From positions 496,001-560,000 of the forward strand of contig NZ_BOSE01000003.1 of NCBI RefSeq assembly GCF_018403185.1: DNA of 64,000 nt. The letters are read 5' to 3'. This document shows, piece by piece, positions 44,140 through 50,571 of the stretch. The position numbers and the translations under genes were made by a program. This DNA comes from Paenibacillus montaniterrae (GTDB lineage: Bacteria; Bacillota; Bacilli; Paenibacillales; Paenibacillaceae). The notes below the pieces were generated by a model. That model was not told the origin of the DNA. It made no database searches and saw only the letters and a program-made list of their open reading frames with translations. Positions within the stretch are counted from its first letter, which is position 1. Every line of letters begins with the position of its first letter.

Positions 44140-44949
44140 ATGACTTATTTGCTTCAAGTATTGAGTGAAGAGCAGAAACAGCAATTCGAGAACGAAGGCT
44201 TTCTAATTGTGAAAGGGGTATTCACGCAACAGCAGCTTAGCGAGATCGAGGAAACGTTTGAGGAAATTAGCCAAAAGGTGGTGCCAGGCTTTTTTGAGCC
44301 GGATTTGAGCAATGCCTCGGGTGATCCGCTAAAGCGCTATCCGCGGGTCATGCATCCGCATCGCTTTAACGAAACCGCAAAAAAGTATATGCTGCACCCA
44401 CAGGTGCTCGAAATTTTGCAGGATTTGTATGGGGAGCCGGCTCTTGCCGCGCAAAGCATGTTCTATTATAAACCGCCTGGAGCTAGAGGGCAGGCACTGC
44501 ATCAGGATAATTTTTATTTGAAGGTGGAGCCTGGAAACTGCATTGCCGCTTGGACGGCCGTTGATGCAGCTGATGAAGAAAACGGCGGTTTGCTGGTTGT
44601 GCCGAAGACGCAGGATTATGATATCGTATGTCCGGAATATGCGGATGCAAAGGAATCATTTACGACGCATTTTGTAAAACCGCCGAAGGATCAGAAGGCG
44701 ATGCCGGTTGTGATGGAGCCGGGGGATGTGCTGTTTTTCAACGGCAACTTGATTCATGGCTCTTACCGCAACAAGACGAAGGACCGATTCCGCAGAGCGT
44801 TCATCTGCCATTATGCCAATGAATCGGCGACCCATATCGGACAATTTTATAAGCCGTTGTATCGTGCCGATGGAACCGAGGTTGATCTGGAAGTAAACCC
44901 AGATGGCGGTCCTTGTGGTATTGAGTTCGAAGCGTTCTACCCGCATTAA
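44140..44949 (+). CDS. Phytanoyl-CoA dioxygenase family protein
   Basis: A 269-residue Fe(II)/2-oxoglutarate-dependent oxygenase of the PhyH family. The facial triad is visible as HQDNFYLKVEPG (His and Asp) and the distal His in NGNLIHGSYRNKTKDRFR, where the Arg binds 2-oxoglutarate. The substrate cannot be deduced. GAAAGGAGGGC precedes the ATG. It is divergent from the AraC-type gene. Confidence 0.87.
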   Translation: MTYLLQVLSEEQKQQFENEGFLIVKGVFTQQQLSEIEETFEEISQKVVPGFFEPDLSNASGDPLKRYPRVMHPHRFNETAKKYMLHPQVLEILQDLYGEPALAAQSMFYYKPPGARGQALHQDNFYLKVEPGNCIAAWTAVDAADEENGGLLVVPKTQDYDIVCPEYADAKESFTTHFVKPPKDQKAMPVVMEPGDVLFFNGNLIHGSYRNKTKDRFRRAFICHYANESATHIGQFYKPLYRADGTEVDLEVNPDGGPCGIEFEAFYPH

Positions 44950-45003
44950 AGCTTGCGAGTTCGTCGCACAATAATGAAGGAAGTTCAATAAAGCAGCAGT
45001 GAA

Positions 45004-45047
45004 GGAGCAAAGCTTTCCGAAAAACGTAAGGATGAAAGCTTTGCTCC
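45004..45047. terminator. Hairpin after the PhyH gene, related to type II repeats
   Basis: A perfect 14-bp stem, GGAGCAAAGCTTTC (45004-45017) with GAAAGCTTTGCTCC (45034-45047), with the type II strand CGAAAAACG in its loop. It sits between convergent genes and may act as a terminator, though no T-run follows. Confidence 0.55.
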
Positions 45048-45052
45048 GAAGC

Positions 45053-46288
45053 TTAAATATCAGATTGCAGACTTGCTTTACCGCCATTCGCCAGCCATTG
45101 CTTTTTCCATTTGCCCTGGATCACGAACATCATAATTACACTTAAGAGCGTAATGCCGCTTAATGTGAGGAAGCCTGTTGTATAGGAGCCTGTAGCTTGA
45201 TACAGATTTCCTAAAATATTTGGAAGCAAGTAGCCGCCAACACCGCCAGCCGCGCCGACAATACCTGTTATAAGTCCAATTTCGTCGCGGAAGCGCTGCG
45301 GAACAAGCTGGAATACTGAGCCATTGCCCATGCCGAGACACATCATTCCGACAAACAGCAGAGCTAGTGCAGCATAAAGTGTTGGAATCGTGGAGACAAA
45401 GGCGAACATAATGCCTGCTCCGGCAAATAACACAATGAGCATTTTTATGCCGCCCAAGCGGTCAGACAAAAAGCCGCCGACAGGTCGGAACAGACTTCCG
45501 GCAATGACGCAGAACGTTGTAAAATCTGCCGCACGAACTGCGGAAAGCCCGTATTGGGCGTTGAAGAAAATCGTTAAGTAGTTCGATAAGCCGACAAAGC
45601 CGCCGAAGGTGATGCTGTACATAATGCAAAATAGCCAAGTATCTCTTTGCTTCAATATATTCAAGTAATGAACAAGCTTTTTCGGAGCAGGACGATTAGG
45701 CGCTTCCTTGGCAAAGATCGTAAAGACAATAAGCGCAATTGCGATAGGAATCATGGCGAGACCGAAAACAGCCTCCCAGCTACCAAAATGAACAGCCAAG
45801 CGATTGGCAAACAGTGTGGCGAATACCGTTCCGCTATTGCCTGCACCTGCTATCCCCATTGCCAGACCTTGATATTCTGGCGGATACCAGCGGCTTGCAA
45901 GCGGCAAAGCAGCAGCAAATGAAGCGCCCGCGACTCCGAGCAGCAGGGCAACGATATATAAATCGCCAAGCGAGCCTATAAACTTCCAGCCCCAAAGTAA
46001 CGGCAGCAGCGTTAAAATCATGCCAAGCTGACCGGTACGTTTCGGCCCGATATAATCGGTAAGAAAGCCGAATACGATACGCAGAATAGAGCCGCCCAGA
46101 ATAGGCAGAGCAACCAGATTAGCCTTTTGCGCTGCCGTCATATCATAATCATTAGCGATCAATACACTTAGCGGTCCAATTAGCACCCATACCATAAAGC
46201 TAAAATCAAAATACAGAAACGCCCCGAAAAGAGATGGCTTATGGCCGCTATTCCAAAAACTTTTATTCTCCATGCTTTTACTCTCCAT
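45053..46288 (-). CDS. narK: NarK-type nitrate/nitrite transporter
   Basis: A 411-residue MFS protein of the nitrate/nitrite porter family, twelve membrane helices. ATG 46288 follows TTGGAGGGATTTACT. The nitrate signature segments are seen as GIAGAGNSGTVFATL and GMGNGSVFQLVPQRF, with FRPVGGFLSDRLGG in the central loop. It brings nitrate in for the NasBC reductase encoded divergently. Its transcript has a leader of over 500 bases carrying an ANTAR-type antiterminator and two type I repeats. Confidence 0.9.
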   Translation of the reverse strand: MESKSMENKSFWNSGHKPSLFGAFLYFDFSFMVWVLIGPLSVLIANDYDMTAAQKANLVALPILGGSILRIVFGFLTDYIGPKRTGQLGMILTLLPLLWGWKFIGSLGDLYIVALLLGVAGASFAAALPLASRWYPPEYQGLAMGIAGAGNSGTVFATLFANRLAVHFGSWEAVFGLAMIPIAIALIVFTIFAKEAPNRPAPKKLVHYLNILKQRDTWLFCIMYSITFGGFVGLSNYLTIFFNAQYGLSAVRAADFTTFCVIAGSLFRPVGGFLSDRLGGIKMLIVLFAGAGIMFAFVSTIPTLYAALALLFVGMMCLGMGNGSVFQLVPQRFRDEIGLITGIVGAAGGVGGYLLPNILGNLYQATGSYTTGFLTLSGITLLSVIMMFVIQGKWKKQWLANGGKASLQSDI

Positions 46289-46353
46289 AGTAAATCCCTC
46301 CAACATATAAATTTTTTTCTTTCTCTTTTCTTCAATTGCACAACATAGAGTAG

Positions 46354-46714
46354 TAGGTTCAAAAAGCAGGGCTTTCAGGACCAAGAAGATTGGGCGCTAG
46401 TAGAAAACGAGGAGCGCTAGCCGTGGCACAAGCTACGTGAGCGCCGGAATTTTCGCTAGCGTTCAATCTTCGCCGTCGAATCCGCTACAACGCATCACCT
46501 CGTCATCAAAGTCGTGCTTTTTGAACTTCTTCTTCCAATAAGTGTTCAAAAAGCAGGGCTTTCAGGACCAAGAAGATTGGACGCTAGTAGAAAATGAGGA
46601 GCGCAGCGTAGGCACAAGCTACATGAGCACCGGAATTTTCGCTAGCGTTCAATCTTCGCCGTCGAATCCGCTACAACGCCCAACCTCGTCATCAAAGTCG
46701 TGCTTTTTGAACTA
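46354..46714 (-). repeat. Type I long-hairpin repeat cluster E (2 copies, minus strand)
   Basis: Copies at about 46543-46714 and 46354-46533, read on the minus strand and so co-oriented with narK. The core arms are class a with further compensated changes (ATTGAACGC / GCGCCCAAT in the place of CTTGAACGC / GCGTCCAAG). They occupy the narK leader between its terminator (T-tract ends at 46721) and the gene. Confidence 0.88.
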
Positions 46715-46717
46715 CTG

Positions 46718-46800
46718 CTAAAAAAAGAAAAGGCCGTAGTGCGCCTATATCCATGGCGTACTCCCGGCCCCATTGCCTATCAGACACTCCTTTGTGTCTG
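46718..46800 (-). promoter_or_regulatory. ANTAR-type antiterminator leader of narK
   Basis: Read on the minus strand: hairpin P1, CAGACAC with GTGTCTG (46800-46781), closes the hexaloop AAAGGA. Hairpin P2, GGC with GCC (46777-46766), closes the hexaloop AATGGG. Both loops have A1 and G4. The 3' side of P2 is also the 5' side of a terminator: GGCCG (46769-46765) pairs with CGGCC (46736-46732), with AGT/ACT and CGCC/GGCG further in, followed by TTTTCTTTTTT (to 46721). P2 and the terminator cannot form together. P2 is short and the P1-P2 spacer only about three bases, so this leader is less canonical than the nas one. Confidence 0.75.
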
Positions 46801-46831
46801 CATTCAGTTCACATTTCGTAATTTCAAAATC

Positions 46832-46861
46832 ATTATAGAATGACCGTCAAGAATATGTCAA
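46832..46861 (-). promoter_or_regulatory. Sigma-A-type promoter of narK
   Basis: On the minus strand TTGACA (46861-46856), an 18-base spacer and TATAAT (46837-46832). The start site would lie about 25 bases before hairpin P1. Confidence 0.75.
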
Positions 46862-46949
46862 TAAATATTACACAAATTTTCTTATTTATCTATATCACCC
46901 TAATTTCACGTATAATCCTTGACTACATTCCCATATTACGTTAACTTTA

Positions 46950-46978
46950 TTGACATTTATAATTGTGGAAATTATAAT
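46950..46978 (+). promoter_or_regulatory. Sigma-A-type promoter of the moeA-nas-mob operon
   Basis: TTGACA (46950-46955), a 17-base spacer and TATAAT (46973-46978), a consensus promoter 24 bases before hairpin P1. Confidence 0.8.
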
Positions 46979-47001
46979 CAAACTAACAATCCAATAAGAA
47001 T

Positions 47002-47070
47002 GGCACAATGGCGTGCCTGTAATCGTGACAAAGATGTCCGTTCTCTTTCATAGAGGATGGACTTTTTCTG
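47002..47070 (+). promoter_or_regulatory. ANTAR-type antiterminator leader of the nas operon
   Basis: P1: GGCAC (47002-47006) with GTGCC (47013-47017), hexaloop AATGGC. P2: CG-GAC (47024-47029, one bulged T) with GTCCG (47036-47040), hexaloop AAAGAT. Both loops have A1 and G4, as required for ANTAR-protein binding in EutV and NasR systems. The 3' side of P2 begins an 11-bp terminator stem, GTCCGTTCTCT (47036-47046) with AGAGGATGGAC (47052-47062), followed by TTTTTCT. P2 and the terminator are mutually exclusive. moeA starts 26 bases further on. Confidence 0.85.
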
Positions 47071-47095
47071 TCTAAAAAGAGGAGGGGATTATCGT

Positions 47096-48382
47096 ATGAC
47101 CCAAATCGAAACCAAAACCATCATCAAGGCATTAACCGCCCAAGAGGCTGCTGATTGCTTGTGCAGCTTGCTAGAGCCACAGCGAAGAACGGAGCGTGTT
47201 GCGTTGCATGAGGCATCAGGAAGAGTGCTTGCCGACGATTTCATTACGCCGTTCCCGATGCCGCCCTTTCGCAGAGCAGCGATGGATGGATATGCCGTTT
47301 GCTCGCAAGACTTAGTTGAAGCAGGTCCCGACAATCCGACCACGTTAACCGTTGTAGGTGAAATTAAAGCGGGCTCTGGCTTGGCTTTGCAATCACAATT
47401 TCAGCAAATGCAATCCGGGCAGCGCCAAAGCGCACGAATATTTACAGGCGCCCCGGTTCCCGAGCAGTGGGATACGCTTATTGTGCAGGAAGCGATCCCC
47501 CTTGAGCAAAGACGCCTTAATCCTGGCAGCATCCAGCTTTATAAAGCATTTCGGCAAGGCGAGCATATTGCAGAGGCTGGAGAAGATATTGCGGCCGGAG
47601 CGATGGCGCTTGCGAGCGGGAAGGTGCTCCATGCAAAGGAAATTGCGATTCTTGCTTCCTTCGGTCAAGCGCAGGTATCCGTTTACGAAAAGCCAAAGGT
47701 TGCGGTAATCCCTGTCGGGGATGAGCTGTTGTCGCCTGGCGATTCTTTCATTCCCTATCATATTTATGATGCGAACAGCTATATGGCTGCTGCGCGCTTG
47801 CAGGAGCTAGGAGCAGTTGTCCAGCGCTTTGCGCCAGTACCCGATGATGTAGAAGCAATTGCAGATGCGCTAACACTCGCGCTCAGCCAGTATGATTTGA
47901 TCATTACGATTGGCGGTGTTTCGGTTGGCGACTACGACTTTGTCGCACAAGCGGCGGAGGCAGCAGGAGGCTCAGCCTTATTTCGCAAGGTGCTGATGCG
48001 TCCCGGCAAGCCAACCTCCGGCTTTATTGCCGATAACAGGCTAATTATTTCGCTATCAGGCAATCCTTCCGCTTGCTTTGCAGGTCTGGAGCTGCTCGTT
48101 AAGCCAACGGTACTGAAGGCAGCCGGATATATAGACTATAAAAATCGTTTTCTCCAAGGAACACTCGCCTCTGGTTTAGATAAGTCGAGTCCTTTTACTA
48201 GATTTGTGCGCTCGATTGCTTATTGGCAGGAGGAACGGCTGTTCGTAGAGCCACTGGGCCGAGATCGATCTGGCAACATTGCTGCGTTTGCACATGCTAA
48301 TGCTTTGGCTGTCATCCCGCCGGGAGCGCGCGGGGCCGTTAAGGGAGAAACGGTAAGCCTGCTCCCGCTAGCTGGCTTCTAA
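47096..48382 (+). CDS. moeA: Molybdopterin molybdenumtransferase
   Basis: A 428-residue MoeA that inserts molybdenum into adenylylated molybdopterin. ATG 47096 has AGGAGGGGATTATC upstream. Domain marks are MPPFRRAAMDGYAV (about 60-73), RIFTGAPVPEQWD, VIPVGDELLSPGD, then TIGGVSVGDYDFV with the PGKPTSGF loop and LSGNPSACF (about 320-328). It leads the nitrate assimilation operon, so that cofactor supply is co-induced with the reductase. Confidence 0.93.
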   Translation: MTQIETKTIIKALTAQEAADCLCSLLEPQRRTERVALHEASGRVLADDFITPFPMPPFRRAAMDGYAVCSQDLVEAGPDNPTTLTVVGEIKAGSGLALQSQFQQMQSGQRQSARIFTGAPVPEQWDTLIVQEAIPLEQRRLNPGSIQLYKAFRQGEHIAEAGEDIAAGAMALASGKVLHAKEIAILASFGQAQVSVYEKPKVAVIPVGDELLSPGDSFIPYHIYDANSYMAAARLQELGAVVQRFAPVPDDVEAIADALTLALSQYDLIITIGGVSVGDYDFVAQAAEAAGGSALFRKVLMRPGKPTSGFIADNRLIISLSGNPSACFAGLELLVKPTVLKAAGYIDYKNRFLQGTLASGLDKSSPFTRFVRSIAYWQEERLFVEPLGRDRSGNIAAFAHANALAVIPPGARGAVKGETVSLLPLAGF

Positions 48383-48421
48383 GCGTGGCGCTGTATCATG
48401 AATGGAGGTTGCAGATCGAAC

Positions 48422-50551
48422 ATGAATAAACAAAAGCTAGTCGTTATTGGAAATGGAATGGCGGGAATGAAATGTATAGAAGAGCTGCTGAGCATCGATG
48501 ATTCGAAGTATGAAATTACAGTGTTTGGCAGCGAGCCGTACCCTAATTACAACCGAATCATGCTGTCGAAGGTGCTGCAGGGGAATTCGTCGTTCGATGA
48601 TATTATGATCCATAATTGGTCGTGGTACGAGGAGAAAGGAATACAGCTTCATACAGGGACAGCTGTTACTAAAATTGATACGAGAGCAAAGCTGGTTGAA
48701 ACCGACAAAGGGGTAAAAACAGCGTATGATCGGCTTATTTTGGCAACGGGCTCCTCGGCGTTTATTCCCAGGCTTCCTGGCGTAGATAAAGCAGGCGTAA
48801 CAGGGTTTCGCAATATTCAGGACTGCCTTGCGATGATGGAAGCAGCCAAGCTTTATCAACGAGCAGCCGTGATCGGAGGAGGGATTCTCGGTCTTGAAGC
48901 AGCAAAAGGCTTGCTCAATTTAGGCATGGAGGTTCATATCGTCCACAACGCACCTTATATTATGAATCGTCAGCTCGACCCTTTTTCCTCCGAGCTGCTG
49001 CGAAAAGAGCTGGAAGGCCAAGGGATGCGCTTTTTGCTAAATAAGCGGACCGAAAAAATTATCGGCCGAGGCCGTGCGAAAGGATTGTTATTTGATGACG
49101 GGACGAAGCTTGCCGTCGACTATATCGTGTTTGCAGTCGGCATAAAGCCGCGGATCGAGCTGGCAGAAGGCAGTGGACTTCAGGCGAATCGTGCTTTTAT
49201 TGTCGATGATTATATGCAGACCAATATTGCCGATGTTTATGCGGTCGGCGAATGCGCTGAGCATCAAGGCATCGTATACGGGCTCGTAGCGCCACTTTAT
49301 GAGCAGGGAAAGGTGCTGGCTCGAGTCTTATGCGGTGTGAAAACCGAACCGTATCGCGGCACAGTGCCGTCAGCCCAATTGAAAATTTCCGGGATTGATC
49401 TGTTCTCGGCAGGCAACAGCTACGATGGTTCTCAGCAAACCGCGCTGCAAATGTATGATGCGATTAAAGGAAGCTACAAAAAGGTAACGATGAGCGGCGG
49501 AAAAGTTACTGGAGCGATTCTGTACGGCGACATTAACGAAGCCTCGCATTTGCTGTTCCTTATTCAAAAGCGCTCGCCTGTGTCTGAATTATATCGCGAG
49601 CAGGCGACCAATGCGAATGATGATGCAGCGGCGGCACTAGCGCCGAAGGATACGGTTTGCTCCTGCAATGGCGTCTGCAAAGCCGACATTGTAAGCGCGG
49701 TGTGCAGGGATGGGCTTGAAACCATTGAACAGGTTCGCGAAAAAACAAAGGCATCAGGCTCTTGTGGCGGCTGCCGCCCTTTAGTCGAAGCGGTAATACG
49801 GATAGCACTTGAATCACCAGAGCTGGAGCCAGAGGAGCTGGAGCCTGTCTGCGGCTGCAGCACAGTTGATCATCCCGCATTAATAAGCGAGATTACTCGC
49901 GGATTAGCACTTGAGCCTTCGCAGGTGATGAGCAGGCTGAATTGGAAAACGCAGGCTGGCTGCGCAGTTTGTCAGCCAGCCCTTCAATACTATTGGACGG
50001 TTCATGCAAAAGCTAGCAGTCATAATAGAAGATTAATAGATGCTAGCCAAAGCCTATTTCCGCTAGGCGCTTCGATTCAGCTGGCATGCGAGGCTGAGGC
50101 GAAGCCGGGGATAGCATCATTTGAAGCGGGCTTGCTTAAGGAGCAGCTGGAGATGAGCTTTGCATCCTTTCCAATGCCGGCAAAGGTCACAATTGCCATT
50201 TCAGGCGGTACCCGTTTTCCGGCAGGCGTGCTCGTTAGCGGTTTCGGCCTTGTCGCTGCTCCTGCTGGCTGGGAGCTATATATTGGCGGACATGCGGAGC
50301 TGCCGCTTCGTCAAGCTCAGCTGCTCTCGATTGAGTCGTCCGTAGAGCAGATTTTGGATATAGCTGTCAGCGCTATTGAGTGGTATAGAGAGTCTGCTTA
50401 TTACGGTGAAACAGTATGGGAGTGGCTTGATAGATTGGGCATTATGAATATTCGTGAGCAGCTGCATAATCCGCAAGAGCGGAAAAAGCTGCAGCTAAGC
50501 TGGCAGGATCAAATGAACAGAGCGGGAACGACCGCTTCAGCATTTATTTAG
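48422..50551 (+). CDS. nasB: Assimilatory nitrate reductase electron-transfer subunit
   Basis: A 709-residue flavoprotein that passes electrons from NAD(P)H to the catalytic NasC. The start MNKQKLVVIGNGMAGMKCIE gives the FAD-binding motif at once; the NAD motif is AVIGGGILGLEAAKGL (about 146-161), and VYAVGECAEHQG closes the FAD site. Two BFD-like [2Fe-2S] modules follow: CSCNGVCKADI with CGGC (about 412-455) and CGCSTVDHPALI with CAVC (about 480-520). The last 120 residues resemble a half nitrite/sulfite reductase ferredoxin-like domain (MPAKVTIAISGGTRFP). The GGAGG site is rather far (13 bases) from the ATG. Confidence 0.87.
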   Translation: MNKQKLVVIGNGMAGMKCIEELLSIDDSKYEITVFGSEPYPNYNRIMLSKVLQGNSSFDDIMIHNWSWYEEKGIQLHTGTAVTKIDTRAKLVETDKGVKTAYDRLILATGSSAFIPRLPGVDKAGVTGFRNIQDCLAMMEAAKLYQRAAVIGGGILGLEAAKGLLNLGMEVHIVHNAPYIMNRQLDPFSSELLRKELEGQGMRFLLNKRTEKIIGRGRAKGLLFDDGTKLAVDYIVFAVGIKPRIELAEGSGLQANRAFIVDDYMQTNIADVYAVGECAEHQGIVYGLVAPLYEQGKVLARVLCGVKTEPYRGTVPSAQLKISGIDLFSAGNSYDGSQQTALQMYDAIKGSYKKVTMSGGKVTGAILYGDINEASHLLFLIQKRSPVSELYREQATNANDDAAAALAPKDTVCSCNGVCKADIVSAVCRDGLETIEQVREKTKASGSCGGCRPLVEAVIRIALESPELEPEELEPVCGCSTVDHPALISEITRGLALEPSQVMSRLNWKTQAGCAVCQPALQYYWTVHAKASSHNRRLIDASQSLFPLGASIQLACEAEAKPGIASFEAGLLKEQLEMSFASFPMPAKVTIAISGGTRFPAGVLVSGFGLVAAPAGWELYIGGHAELPLRQAQLLSIESSVEQILDIAVSAIEWYRESAYYGETVWEWLDRLGIMNIREQLHNPQERKKLQLSWQDQMNRAGTTASAFI

Positions 50552-50571
50552 CAAATAGGCAGGTGAAGATT

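Noticed and set aside
3757..46714. Retron, diversity-generating retroelement or RAYT/REP system as the source of the hairpin repeats
   Set aside because: No reverse transcriptase or Y1 transposase gene is in the window, and the hairpins are much longer than REP units. The idea remains open for the rest of the genome.
46979..47095. Moco riboswitch in front of moeA
   Set aside because: The leader is too short (about 110 bases) and is fully explained by two hexaloop hairpins and a terminator.
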